Positions 1 to 12,211 of a DNA stretch of 64,000 nucleotides are shown in pieces. Location of the stretch: the NCBI GenBank assembly GCA_018340805.1, contig JACMZG010001863.1, forward strand, positions 54,855,762 to 54,919,761, given 5' to 3'. Under the pieces are notes generated by a model. It was not told the DNA's origin and made no database searches. It saw only the letters and a program-made list of their open reading frames with translations. The stretch's first letter is position 1. Each line of letters opens with the position of its first letter. This DNA comes from Microvelia longipes (lineage: Eukaryota > Arthropoda > Insecta > Hemiptera > Veliidae). Made by a program: the position numbers and the translations under genes.

Positions 1-342
1 TTTTTCTTATTACGTATTTAACACTTTCATTTTTTTAAAAAAAAAGTTTTATTTTGACATTTAAAATTATGAATATTTAGCAAAAAAAACTTTTTTTAAA
101 TTTTAGACGTCAATTATTCTAAATAGTATTTTTGATAATGCATTCATTGGTCAACAATTTAATAAGTTTTATTTATTCTATTAATAAAACAGTAGGATCA
201 ATCAACAAATTTTATTAAGTTTATAACAATAATAATGTTTAGTTTTTTATTGGAATTTATAAGTTGGATTAAATTTAACAACTTTTCTATTGAATATTTT
301 ACTAAGTATATGTTTATTAATGGGCTTCATTTCTTTAAAGGG

Positions 343-374
343 AAAGAGACTAAAACTATAGTTTTAGTCTCTTT
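343..374. repeat. Perfect 32-bp palindrome
   Basis: Two 16-nt arms meet with no spacer around CTATAG, reading AAAGAGACTAAAAC outward. The symmetry continues imperfectly into flanking TTTAAAG/CTTTAAA. It could be the junction of a foldback element or a transcript hairpin. Confidence 0.8.
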
Positions 375-1499
375 GTTTAAAGGACATTGAGGCTGGCAAG
401 TGTGGATGATTATAAATCCACACGTTTTATCGTTAAGACTTTACTTAAATTCTTCAGTAAATTCTTTATTACAGGCATAAGCTAAAGTAATAAAGAATTG
501 TCTTAAAATTGCCTGACGTAATTAATAGTTATTTATGCACCAAGGGAGTAAAATAAAAAATGCTATTATTTCCCTGAGCAGTTAGTTGGTTCCTAAAGTG
601 TAAGCCGAGGGAACCAAATCATTTAACTCCCGAGGCAAAACCGAGGCAGTTATGACTATTAACTCCCGAGGCCAAGTCGAGGGGGGTTATTGCGAGGGAG
701 AAATAGCATTTTACTCTCAAAGTGCATACAGGATTTTATTTCCAGACGTTGACGTCATTTATTTATTGCTATATTCTTATTTTCATGCGTTTTGTTGTAT
801 TTTATTCTTATTTTGTTTTGGGTCGCCCCCTATAAATTTTAGGGGTGCTGCCCCAGGGAAAGTGTTACAAAAATTGATAGGTCCCCTGTACAAATTTAGA
901 GGATACCATTCCCCTAAAAAATGGATATAATTGGCTCCAATAATAGGAAACACTTTTTCTCGCTTATGGGAGTGAAAAGTGCTTCTTTACTCCCTAAAAA
1001 CTTGCCAATAAATTTCACATTATGCAGCGTCTGGAAATAAAAACTTTTTTTAGTAACTCAAAGTAATGCTTATGGGAAATAGTGGTCACATGAATTTCCT
1101 CTAAAATTATTCTCAAGTTTTACTAAACTGTTATATTATTTTTTCGGGCAGCTGTAAAGTAAGTACTTTACATTCTCAAAAAAGTCGGTGAAATGCGTTT
1201 TTTAACGTCTACGACAGTTTCTTGTTTTTTATACTCCACGACAGTTCCGTAGTTTCTTTCCGTCTACGACAGTTTCGTAGCTTTTTATCGTCTACGGCAG
1301 TTATGTAGTTTTTTACTGTCGGAAACTGTAAAAAACTACGAAACTGTCAAACGAAAATTAGAAATACATCACAACCCGTTGATATGAACCGTAGGAAAAT
1401 AAAATTTTATTCAATAAAATAAATATACTTATATATTTTAGAAAGATATACACACCGAATTTCGACTCGATTAAATTTGCTTTTGACTTTTTAACAATT

Positions 1500-1860
1500 T
1501 TTTAAAAAACGTATATATGTCATTCAATATAATTTGAACTAATAATGGTAATAGGATGAAACTTGGCCCATTTCTTGGTATTATATACGGCTGTACGCGT
1601 AACAAAGTCAATACGATCCAATCATAATTCTATGATTATGAATTTCGAAAATTTCGCAAGTCATTTATGTAGCTTATGACGTGATAGAAAGAAATTCCGG
1701 GTAGGACAACTAAAGATAGCATAACTGAAGATTGATTATTGTTTTTAACCTTATACTAAGTTTCAACTCGGTTGCATGGACACACTGGGAGCTACGATGA
1801 TAACAGACAGACAACTTTGTAAAAACCACTAAGGAGGTCTTAATCCAGGAGAAATCTCGG
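1500..1860 (-). repeat. Repeat family A, degraded reverse copy
   Basis: Read on the minus strand this matches the middle of the repeat at 2893-3504 and 10400-11140: the stretch with GTCTGTCTGTTATCATCGTAG, the segment aligned to ATTATCAGCATTAG, and the AATGACTTG-like tail. The outer parts are lost. Confidence 0.6.
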
Positions 1861-2353
1861 TTTCGGATTTTTGGTAATTTAACCTCAAAAATTTGTTTAG
1901 AGCGTAGTAAAATAAGTCAAATCAACCTGCATAGTTCGTTTCGTTTTCCATTCAAGGATTTCTAATACATAAATGACAATATCAACCCGAATATAAATTT
2001 TCAATTATTTCCAGGACGTTGCTGAAAGGCAATGAAGTATTAGATTGAGCTGTTGTTTTGATAACCACAAGGGGATCTTGAAGCGTGAGAACATCAGACA
2101 CTTGTTCTTATAGAGTCAAGTGCTCACTCGGGTAAGCCCTCTGCGAGAACCCTCGTCAATTAAATTGATTGTTCCTTACACCCTAACATTTCCCCCTAGA
2201 CAATGATATCTACAATCCACAGCTGTCTTTTTAAAAGAGGATATCAAAGGACAGTCAATTAATTTTTACCACAGATCATTGAAAAGTATTGAATCCTGCT
2301 TCAGGGGAATATAGGACCTAAAGGTTCAGAGCTGGGCCCTAACATAATTTCAG

Positions 2354-2851
2354 GGATCATGGTCAAAGAATTGCAATATTTAAAGGGATTTGTAGTGTCA
2401 TTACCCTCAAAACAGATTGAAAACTGTGTCGAAATAGTTGGGAAACAGAACAAATGGAAGATTGTGAACAAGTGTTTTTCTATCAGGATTTTCCGTGAAC
2501 CTTTGAAAAATTATCCTGTATTTGTTGAGAAAAGTGTGGAATCATTGTTCTCATACAAAGCCGGTGGAATGGAGTTGGTCGCTATCGGATGAATTGGTCC
2601 CGAGAGCTAATGTTGACAAATTAACTTTGACAGCTTAATTTACTGTTTTTATATCGAAATAAACTATTTAATTCTAAATTAATTATTTTTATTGCGATTT
2701 ATAATTATTTTTCTTAGAGGCCGACAAATATAACATGTCCGAAGTCAGGTTCAGGGGGGTTAACTTGAATGAGAAAAAGTTTAGATTCGATTATTGCAAG
2801 CTACTAGAAATCAGCGCTACTGTGGACCTGTACGGAGAACTCATGAACTAA
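2354..2851 (+). CDS. Two unrecognised coding exons, 3' end of a gene
   Basis: Exon A follows a TTTCAG acceptor and is open from 2354, encoding IMVKELQYLKGFVVSLPSKQ onward; if unspliced it stops at 2590-2592. Exon B follows a pyrimidine-rich TTTTTCTTAG acceptor and is open from 2718 to the stop at 2849-2851, encoding ADKYNMSEVRFRGVNLNEKK onward. Joining A to B needs a donor before 2592; the phase fits two weak GT sites in A, so the exact join is unresolved. An AATAAA at 2658-2663 could instead end a transcript that reads through A. Composition looks coding. I do not recognise the protein and see no upstream exon in the window, so earlier exons would lie to the left or this is a remnant. It could also be part of an unfamiliar mobile element. 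Confidence 0.35.
2658..2663 (+). promoter_or_regulatory. Candidate polyadenylation signal
   Basis: Canonical AATAAA, 66 nt after the in-frame stop of exon A. It fits a transcript end there, but it also lies in the putative intron before exon B, so use could be alternative. Confidence 0.3.
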
Positions 2852-2892
2852 CCCCTGTGCTTTCCAAACATAACCGATTATTTTTACTTTTC

Positions 2893-3504
2893 CTATATAC
2901 CGTAAGGAATATAGGAAAAGTATTTAAGGCATTTTAAGGCCTCCTGAGTGGTTTTCGCAAAGTTGTCTATGTCTGTATGTGGGTGTGAGAGTGTGTGTGT
3001 CTGTTATCATCATAGCGCCCAGTGTATTTATGTTAGAGAGTTGAAATTTTGTACAAAAATCAGTCTACCGCTGTAGTTGTGCTATTCAGGAAATAATTTT
3101 GTATGACGTCATTAACCTGCTATAATGACTCAATAATAAATTTTAAAACGCGGAAAAATGATGCGATCGGTTTGAGATTTTGCACGCATGTGACTATGTA
3201 TAAGACTAACATATGTGCCACGTTTCATCTTATTATCAGCATTAGCTCAATTCTTATTAAATGACTTGTGTACGTTTTTTTAAAAAAAATGGGAAATGGT
3301 CCGATTGAGTTGAAATTTGGCTCAAGAGTATATTATTACCTAAGTTTCGTTTCAATACAACAAGTATATCTATGATTATTGTTGGATCATTAAAATTAAG
3401 GAGCATTGAGCGTGGTCAGTGCAGTATGGGTGACAGCCGAGAATGATACGGATGCATTTACTATCAGAAAACGAGCGAAGCGAGTCGATAGGCGTGTTGC
3501 AGTA
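2893..3504 (+). repeat. Repeat family A, left part, split by copia
   Basis: This is an abundant non-coding interspersed repeat of about 0.7 kb. It starts with a short inverted pair in which CCTATATACC and GGAATATAGG face each other. It then has GTTTTCGCAAAGTTGTCT, a TG-rich stretch, GACTAACATATGTG, and a tail carrying GAGCGAAGCGAGTC. The element is interrupted at 3504 by the copia insertion and resumes at 7738. No coding capacity is visible, so it is probably a non-autonomous transposon. Confidence 0.75.
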
Positions 3505-3632
3505 TATTAATGTCAGTTTGTGACATTTCATAGACAGATAAATTTGTCATGGATTATCAGTTTTTTGTATTTTGACTTTAATAGAGTTTTTTCTCAAATA
3601 GTTTAAAAGTGAGTTTCTTGTGAACATTAATT
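3505..3632 (+). repeat. Copia 5' LTR
   Basis: This 128-bp direct repeat is identical to 7605-7732. Its ends carry the inverted pair ATTAATG/CATTAAT, and the boundary is fixed by the CAGTA target duplication. LTRs of this length are short even for copia elements. No clear TATA box was identified. Confidence 0.92.
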
Positions 3633-3646
3633 GGTTACGGGCCCAG
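3633..3646 (+). promoter_or_regulatory. Primer-binding site, half-tRNA iMet type
   Basis: GGTTACGGGCCCAG starts directly after the 5' LTR. It is nearly complementary to the anticodon stem-loop of eukaryotic initiator tRNA-Met (CTGGGCCCATAACC, one mismatch). Priming from an internally cut initiator tRNA is known for Drosophila copia and yeast Ty5, rather than from the tRNA 3' end as in most LTR elements. Confidence 0.75.
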
Positions 3647-3651
3647 ATACG

Positions 3652-6600
3652 ATGGAAATATCTAAAGTGTGTAATATTGGATTACTGGAAGGGAAGACCA
3701 ACTGGGCAACATGGAAATACAAGGCACACATATGTTTAAGAAGTATACCAGGTGCCCTTGACATACTCACAGGTAAGGTGGTAAAACCTCAACTTGTTGA
3801 AGGAGCTACACAAAATATTATTGATGTTTATAACAATGAATTGGAAAAATTTTACAAAATAGATGGCAATGCATTACTTGTTATGACAACAAATATGACA
3901 CAAGATACATTAGAAAAATAATGAGATTTACATCTTCCAGAGAAGTGTGGCTAGAACTACATCGTCTGTTCGATGGGATCTCAGAGGACAAAATATACGA
4001 TCTCACTCTGGAATTTTTTAGCTTTAAGAAAAAATTAGAAGATGACATTGCAACACATTTGTCAAAAATTAAAAACTTATGGGTTAGATTGAAGGAAGAA
4101 GTAAGTAAAGATATTAAGAACTCATTGCCAGAAATTTTTATCATTTGTAAGATATTGGATACTTTGCCAGAGGAATATTTTTCTTTTAAATCGAGCTGGT
4201 TACTGATGTCAAAAGAAGACAGGACGTTGGATAACTTAACTAACCAGTTGTGTGCTTATGAAAAGGCGTTAGCAAATAAAGTAAACAAAGATAGTAGTGG
4301 TGATACATGTCCCCAAGAAACATTGGCCACTAATAGTAAGCAGTCAGGCATTACGAGTAATTTCAAGCCTAGACCTAGAACTTGCAACTATTGCTTTAAA
4401 AAAGGACACATGGTACGTCAGTGTCGTAAGTGGATCCAAGATGCGAGACCTAGACCAGGACAGAGTACAGCACAGTCAAGTGAAACTTCAAATTCTTCAA
4501 ACAGTATGACTCTGTTTGCCTCTGCATCTCAAGTTATGATTGGTGAGAATGACGAAGATCAATGGTGGGTGGACAACGGAGCCACGTCTCATTGTACAAG
4601 TAGGAAACATCTGTTTCTAGACTATGAACCATTTTCTACCAGGCTTGGAGTAAGCACAGCTAGTGGAGAGAATATTGAAGCTCTTGGCAAAGGTACAATA
4701 GAGATTAAGGTAGCTTATAGAGGACAATGGACTAAATTAAAACTTTCTGATGTTTGGTATGTACCTAAAATTTGCAAAAATCTTTTTTCAGTACTGGCCG
4801 TTCAGGATAAGAATCCTAGAAGTAAATTTTTCTCTAACTCAAAAACTTGTTGTTTATCGTTAAGTAAAGATGTTAAAGTCTTTGGAGCCAGGAATAGGTT
4901 TGGAGGGCTTTACAAGTTAGCAGCTAAAAGTTGCAAACCAACCTATCCAATAGAAGTAAACTTAACAGGAAGAGAAAATATATTACAATTATATCATGAG
5001 CGGTTAGGACATCAAAATAAGCGTTACGTTAAATCATTTATTTCTCGAGAACTAGGTTTAAATGTCAATTTAGATAGTGAACTCTGTGAAGGCTGTATAT
5101 ATGGAAAAGCTCACAGATTACCATTTGGTACTAGGAAGAAATCTACTAAACCTGGTCAAATATTATTTTCAGATGTATGTGGTCCATTTGAAATTAAATC
5201 TATGTCAGGATATAAATATTTTGTTCTTTTTAAAGATGATTTTAGCCATTTCAGATATATATTTTTTAAAAGAGAAATCTGAAGTTGTAGATAAGCTCAA
5301 AGAAGTCCTTTCACTGATCAAGACAGCTGGTCACCAAGTTAAAGAATTCATGTCAGATGGTGGGGGAGAATTTAATAATAACATAGTAAAGAAGATTCTT
5401 AGGTCTGAAGGTATTATCCAAAGATTTACTATGCCTTATACACCAGAGCAGAATGGCAGTTGTGAAAGAGAAAATCGAACTGTTGTAGAGATGGCTAGAA
5501 CTATGTTTCATGCACAAGGAAATTTACCTCAGTCATTATGGGCTGAACTAGTCAATACTGCTTGTTACATTTTAAACAGAGCAGGACCATCAAGTATTAA
5601 GAATATGACTCCTTATGAATTGTGGTACAATGAAAAACCAAGAATAAAACATTTTAGAATAATTGGGTCAACTTGTTATGCTCATATTCCTAAGCAAAGA
5701 AGACGTAAGCTAGATAAGAAAGCAGAAAAAGGAATTTTAGTTGGCTATGATGGAAACGAAGGTTACAGAGTTTGGTGTAAAGAAAATAATAAGCTAATTA
5801 GATCAAGAGATGTTATTTTTGAAGAATTGACTTTACAACCACAAAAAGAATTTGATGTACCGATATCTATACCTATACCTGACGAAGAGAGTAAGAAAAA
5901 AAAGAGGTATAATGATGAAGAGTCGGATGATGAGTTTTATGGGTTTCATGAAGAGGATATTAGGAAAACTGAAGATGTTAAAAATGAATGGGAACAAGCT
6001 GTGAATCCCGAAGCATATCACACATCAAATATACTGTCAGTAGTTTGTGATATTAAAGAACCTGAAAATTTCAGAGAGGCAACATCATCAGATCACAAAG
6101 ATGACTGGTATGCTGCAATGGAGATAGAAATGAACTCTTTGAAAGAAAACAATACTGGGAGATGGAAGATTTGCCTCCTGGTAAGAAAGCTATTCCTTGT
6201 CGTTGGGTTTATAAAATTAAAACCAATCCAGACGGAAGTATAGATAGGTTCAAGGCAAGATTAGTAATCAAGGGATTTACTCAGAAGCAAGGTATTGATT
6301 TTGAACAGACTTTTTCTCCAGTAGCTCGAAGTAGTACTATTAGAAACTTCTCAGTGTAGCTGCTAATGAAAATTTAATTCTTTCTCAATTTGATGTAACA
6401 ACAGCATTTCTATATGGGTCCTTAAGCGAAGTAATCTATATGAAACAACCTGATGGATTTAATGATGGTTCTGGAAAAGTATGTAGATTAAAGAGAAGCT
6501 TATATGGATTAAAACAGGCACCCAGATGTTGGAACATCAAAATCTGTAATTATTTAGAGAATATTGGTTTTGTCAAGAGTAAAGCTGATTGCTGCTTATT

Positions 6601-7585
6601 TATAAGAGAGAGGGAGAGAAGAAAATTTACCTTGCTGTATGTAGACGATGGATTAGTCGCAGCAACAGACGAAATAGTTTTAAAACAATTTATTAGTGAA
6701 CTAAAACAAGAATTTAAAATTACAGAAAAACCTGCATCTTTTTTTCTAGGCATGGAAATAGAAAAGTCAGATGAAAGTGTGAAACTGAGCCAAACACAAT
6801 ACATCAAGAAACTCTTAGAAAAGTTTGGTATGAGTACTTGTAGACCTGTTTCAACTCCAATAATCTCAAATTTAGAAATAAAGACAGCAGAAGAAAACAC
6901 AGACCTCAATAATTTCCCTTATAGAAGAATAGTGGGAGCACTTATGTATTTAGTTACTGGCACTAGACCAGATATTGCTTATGCAGTAAGTGTTGTATCT
7001 AGGAACCTGGAAAATCCTACAAAACAAAATAAAATTCAGGTAAAAAGAATACTAAGGTATCTTAAGGGAACCATCGATTATAAAATTATCTATAAGAATG
7101 GTTACAAGAGGGATTGCTTAGAGAGCTATAGTGACGCAGACCATGGTGGTGACGCTGAAACTGGGAGATCAACATCAGGTGTTGTGTGTTTGTATTCTGG
7201 AGGTCCTATCATGTGGCTGAGTCAGAGACAACCGTCAGTAGCGGTATCTACTACTGAAGCTGAAATAATAGCAGCAAGTGAGGCAGCGAGAGAGATAGTC
7301 TACCTCAAGAACATATTAAATGAATTTGGACATCTCAAAGATCAACTTCAAATGCTTCAAGTAGATAATGAAGCTGCAATAAAATTAGCACAAAATCCTG
7401 AATACCACAAGCGTACAAAACATATTCGTCTCCGGCATTTTTACGTCAGGGAACTTGTTACAGAAGGTGCCATTGGAATCGCAAAAGTATCTACACAAGA
7501 ACAGATTGCAGATCTTTTAACGAAACCTTTGCATGCGCCTAGGCTGAAGGAGTTATGTGGGAAAATGGGAGTATCTGATCTATGA
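3652..7585 (+). pseudogene. Copia gag-pol polyprotein, frameshifted
   Basis: The polyprotein starts at ATG 3652 and ends at TGA 7585. Visible domains in order: gag N-terminus with the LEGKTNWATWK motif; a CCHC zinc knuckle (C-x2-C-x4-H-x4-C, from 4383); a protease site WWVDNGATSHC, with DNG where DSG is usual; the integrase HHCC zinc site (LYHERLGH ... CEGCIYGKAH) and DDE core (FSDVCGPF, SDGGGEF, PEQNGSCERENRT); reverse transcriptase with LLYVDDG near 6634-6652; RNase H with SDADHGGD and STTEAE. The frame breaks near 3917, 5275, 6155 and 6345, each consistent with a single-base indel. As read, no full polyprotein can be made. Given identical LTRs, the breaks may be recent mutations or sequencing errors. 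Confidence 0.9.
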
Positions 7586-7596
7586 ACTGCACAACT

Positions 7597-7604
7597 AGGG
7601 GGAG
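7597..7604 (+). promoter_or_regulatory. Polypurine tract of copia
   Basis: AGGGGGAG directly abuts the 3' LTR, the position expected for the plus-strand DNA primer. Confidence 0.75.
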
Positions 7605-7732
7605 TATTAATGTCAGTTTGTGACATTTCATAGACAGATAAATTTGTCATGGATTATCAGTTTTTTGTATTTTGACTTTAATAGAGTTTTTTCTCAAATA
7701 GTTTAAAAGTGAGTTTCTTGTGAACATTAATT
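7605..7732 (+). repeat. Copia 3' LTR
   Basis: All 128 bases match the 5' LTR. It is followed by the CAGTA target duplication and then by the resumed family A repeat. Confidence 0.92.
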
Positions 7733-7737
7733 CAGTA

Positions 7738-7850
7738 TACATTTGGCGAACTGAATTTCTGAGGACGAGCGAAGCGAGTCCGAAGCAGGGAGGATGAGCG
7801 TAGCTAATCCGATTTAACGAGGAAAAGTTCCGAGGTACCCCGTACCTTTT
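7738..7850 (+). repeat. Repeat family A, right part
   Basis: This continues the copy broken at 3504: GACGAGCGAAGCGAGTCCGA, then GGATGAGCGTAGC, and the terminal AAAGTTCCGAGG and CCCCGTACC shared with all complete copies. Together with 2893-3504 it makes one interrupted element. Confidence 0.75.
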
Positions 7851-8453
7851 TTTTTTGTTTATGTTGTATATAAGCAATAATATGTATACGTTATATTTTA
7901 GCTATTTTTTAAATATTGGCAATAAAAGTCCTTTTGAATTTGAATTTAGTTTGTAAAAGTTCATTTTCCTGCTTTGTTACATAAATAACTGTTATGCAAT
8001 AACTTTCCAGATATTATATTTTAGGTTATTATGGGACTAAATAAAAATTTTTGAACAATAATAAGCCGAGAATCTTTACAGATGTCGGATGTATTGTCGC
8101 GCTTATATTACTTGCTCATAAAGAACACTCTAATAAAAGAAAAAGTATTAATATAAATAAAAAGAATACTTATTTATAACCTTCTATTACCTTCGTAAAG
8201 GTTTCCGAATTCGTTAAAGAGATAATTTTTTTAATACTGTTCTTAATTATTCATTTTAAAGTGTTTGATCTAAGCGATAATTTTGATTAATGTTTTCAAG
8301 ATATGTTTGCTTTTAATCATTTGTAAAAACGTGTTTTGAATTATCTACAACCCAGAGGTCATCCAGTGTGAGATTATGATTTTATCTTCCATTACCTTAC
8401 TCCCCTTTTAATTAATAAAAACTATTTGTTAGTATTGTTTTATCTGTGGCACA
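7851..8453 (+). other. FOXRED1: Upstream region of FOXRED1
   Basis: AT-rich spacer. The LINE-like tail AATAAAAGTCC followed by TTTTGAATTTGAATTT near 7920-7950 resembles 3' ends of non-LTR retrotransposons. The FOXRED1 promoter and 5' UTR must lie here if there is no upstream non-coding exon, but no convincing TATA box or initiator was found. Confidence 0.4.
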
Positions 8454-11400
8454 ATGAGTACTGTAGGTTCTCTTTTATTAAGACATTCATTTCGTAAATA
8501 TCTAAATATCAAAATAAGTACTCAATTGAATAAATATTCTACTGATGAAAACCCGTTTACAAAAACGGCTAACGTTATTAAAAATGATTTTGTCTGGATG
8601 AAAAAGAAGTTGATGAACGAGAAAGACGATGTTGAGAAGGTCTTTCCCTCCCATTGTGACTTGCTTATTATCGGTGGGGGAATCATGGGGTCCTCGGTGG
8701 CTTACTGGATCAAACAGAGAGCATTGGATGGCCTCAGAGTGGTTGTAGTCGAAAAAGACTTTACGGTAAATATTGATGGTAAACAGGTGGGATATAGCTT
8801 TTGTTTGTTTATTAGCTTTATTTATTGAATTAATTTAAAAAGAATCAACAAGTTACTTGCTGTCAAAACGTCTGCTATAGTACGACACTTGGCTAAAATT
8901 AGTTGACAGCGCCAGAAAATAGTGTTGAGGAACCAATAAGGTTGGCTTAATTTGTTGAGGGCGTGGTTTAACATCCAGGACTAACCTCATTGGCTCCCTC
9001 ACAATATTTTCCCACGCTGTCAACTGATTTTAGCCATGTGTCGTATTATAATGTCAAGTGATGAAAATTATGGCTGACCAGGGGGGTCCAGCTTCAGCGA
9101 TTAGTTTGTTCCGTTGCAGCACCAGTCCCCCGTAAGGTAGCTGAGAAAATAGTAAGCTTATTATAATCGGTAAGACTTGTGTATTTCCGGGGTGACAGCA
9201 AAACTTGAATACACATTTTTTATTTGATTGTTAAAACATTTGATTGAAAAATTTTCTTTTAGCTTTTCCTTTTGGTAATTTCATTTAAATTCCTTTTAAT
9301 TTTGCTTATAAAATTCAATGAGGCATATGTACATGCACTTACTTTTTGTGTTACATAAATTTATACAATGCAATTTTAAATGCAGCTGATCGCCAAGTTT
9401 CTTAACTCTGTAGAGTGCCGTTTTTTCTTTAGCACATTTTTTATTAATGGAAAATAAAAGAGAAATGATGGAATTCTGTGCCGTATTTGGTTGTCCTAAT
9501 GATAATTCCCGTTTAGAGCCTTGTGGCTCAACAGGGATAACCCCCGCGGGAACCACCTCAAGTGGTATTTGCAGCTGTTATGCTCCAAGTGTAATCTAAA
9601 GTTGGCGACAATTTATTTGAACAATAATCTTATAGAAACTGAGAGCGTAACCTGGAATGTGAACCCTAGACCTCAGTGTCAACGGTCAGTTTAATAACTG
9701 ATGCCTTAAAGACCCAGATTACGGAGGTTGCTAAAGGACACGGGGTTGTCCTAATACAGCTCCAAAAGCTACTATGTGCTATTTTCTAAAAGAGCAAATA
9801 ATGTTTTGTAAAAAGGCGGGAGGGAGTCACTTGTGTTTCAATTTTTCACTGCTGTTTTGGGGGACCAGCGCTAGTAAAGTGTCAAAGAGAGACAAAGAGG
9901 AAAGTCGACAATTTTGCCGTATAGGGTTTTGTTATTTGTGGTAAGGACTACATTTAAAACATAATCCAAAATGTGGTAACTTCTCTTGCTTCCACTGTCA
10001 TCCTGCTAGTGTTGCAAGAATGTGAATGAAACATAGGTTATTCGTGAGTCAAAGAGATAGTTATCAGGTTGGCAATACTAATGGCGGGAAAACAAAAGGG
10101 TGATCAAAAAATGTTTAATCATTGGATTAACATGGGAGTCGATTGAAATTATTAATTTATTTCATTATTGTTAGTTAATATGTGATAAGTTAGTGAAAAA
10201 TTAATAGAGACCACCAGGTGCTATAAAAATTATCAATATTTCATAGATAAATACTTTAATTATTCCAGGATTTTAAATATAGAATCAGGCTCTTATCACT
10301 ACAGACTTGGATTTGTTTCTTTTTAAGCTGGTATTTACCCATAACCTTGTTATATTTTATGAAAAGTATAAAACACGATTGTATATTGTGTTTTACAAAC
10401 TGGGATGAAACCGGAATTATCCGTTTCAGGTGTTTTTAAAGCCTCCTGAGTGGTTTTCGCGAAGTTGTCTGTCTGTATGTGTGTGTGTGTGTGTCTGTTA
10501 TCATCGTAACACCTATTGTATTTATGCTAGAGAGTTGAAGCTTTGTACAAAAATCAGTTACCACTGTACTTGTGCTATTTGGAAAATAATTGTTTTATGA
10601 CATCATTAACACACAATAATGACTTAATAAAAAATGAATAAAATGAAATAATAAAAAATTATAAAAATCATAAAACAAGGAAAAATTATGCGATCAGATT
10701 GAGATTTATAACCCATGTGACTATGTATAAGACTAACATATGAGCCAAGTTTTATCTCATTATCAGCATTAGTTCAATTTTTATTAAATGACTTGTGTAA
10801 TGTTTTTTAAAAAATTGAAAAATGGTCCAATTGAGTTGAAATTTGGTACAAGTGTATATTTTTACCTGATAAATAATTACACTAATTTTCGTTTCAATAC
10901 AACAAATATATCTATGATTATTGTTGGATCATTAAAATTAAGGAGCATTGAGTGTGGTCAGTGCTGTATGGGTGACAGCCGAGAATGATACGGATGCATT
11001 TACTATCAGAAGACGAGCAAAGCGAGTCCAAAGGCGTGTTGTAGTATAAATTTGACTAACTGTATTTCTGAGGATGAGCGTAGTAAATCCGATGTGATGA
11101 GGAAAAGTTCCGAAGTTCCCCGTACCCAATTTTTTTGTTTCCAAATATAAATAACTCTCATGCAAATTTATTGTTTAATGAATATGTTAACATTATCGTG
11201 CTTTATAATTTAATGTTATTAAATTAAAATGTTTTATAGTATGAAAAAGCCTCAACGACACTCTCTGTAGGTGGTTTAAGACAACAATTTTCTCTGAAAG
11301 AGAACATTGAACTCTCTTTGGCCTCGGCTGAGTTTATGCGTAACATCTACTATCATCTAAATGTCGAGGGGTTCGACCCACCTGATATTCAGTTCCAACC

Positions 11401-12133
11401 TGCTGGTTACCTCTTCTTATCTTCTGAAGAAAGTGCTCATATCCTTCAGGAAAATGCACAGCTGCAAACGTTAGTATTCATCTTATCTCTCTTTATATAA
11501 TTTATCTCTTATTACCATGCACCTAATATACAGGGCGATTTTAACCATTTTAAATTTTATTTCAACGTTTTTAATTAAAATTTTATTAAAAGTATTCCTC
11601 GTCAACTAAATGTAGATTCTTGTATTCCGCTACCCTTTTGCCATCTAAGACTGATCTTATTAAATACTCAGCTGGTGTTTTAAGTTATTACATTTGTTCT
11701 TTACAATCTTTCTTCATTAATGGATATAATATGACACATATACAAAATAATGTTTTGTTGTTTGGGCGGTACCCCTACTTAAGACCACCAGTCAACCGGC
11801 TTTTGTGTTATCAGTAGAATTACATTGTTGTTTACGGCCATTGTTGTTAGTTTTATTCTAAGATGACAGGAAACATGACATTTATATCTTCTTATTGAGC
11901 ACTAAGCTAATGTAACCGCAGAGACCAGAACCTTCATTTTTTTGACACAGGCAAATGTTTTAACAGCCCGAAATATGATAATAAATTCAATTGTTGATTG
12001 TATTCCACAATATTTATTATGCAGGGTGATCCAAAAACATATATTATATGTTATATTAAACAATATATTAACAATATAATTATATATAATAATATATATA
12101 TATATTATATATATATATATATAATATATATTA

Positions 12134-12211
<78 letters not shown>

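Larger units (their letters stand above)
1..2345. other. Gene-poor, repeat-rich left edge
   Basis: No convincing coding exon is seen here. It contains a perfect 32-bp palindrome (343-374), a foldback-like stretch whose ends share CCAGACGTTG/CAGCGTCTGG (about 735-1045), a short array of roughly 38-bp units built on CTACGACAGTTTCGTAG (about 1200-1350), and a reverse copy of the window's commonest repeat (about 1500-1860). Open frames in this stretch lack splice context and look like chance. Confidence 0.6.
3505..7732 (+). mobile_element. Complete Ty1/copia LTR retrotransposon
   Basis: The element is bounded by identical 128-bp LTRs and a 5-bp target duplication, CAGTA, at 3500-3504 and 7733-7737. 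A primer-binding site follows the left LTR and a purine tract precedes the right LTR. Internal domains run in copia order: gag with zinc knuckle, protease, integrase, reverse transcriptase, RNase H. The integrase-before-RT order places it in Ty1/copia. Identical LTRs imply recent insertion, yet the gag-pol frame is broken four times. It sits inside a copy of repeat family A, which was therefore there first. Confidence 0.95.

Noticed and set aside
652..930. 92-codon open frame at the left edge
   Set aside because: Lies in a foldback-like repeat, with no recognisable domain or splice support.
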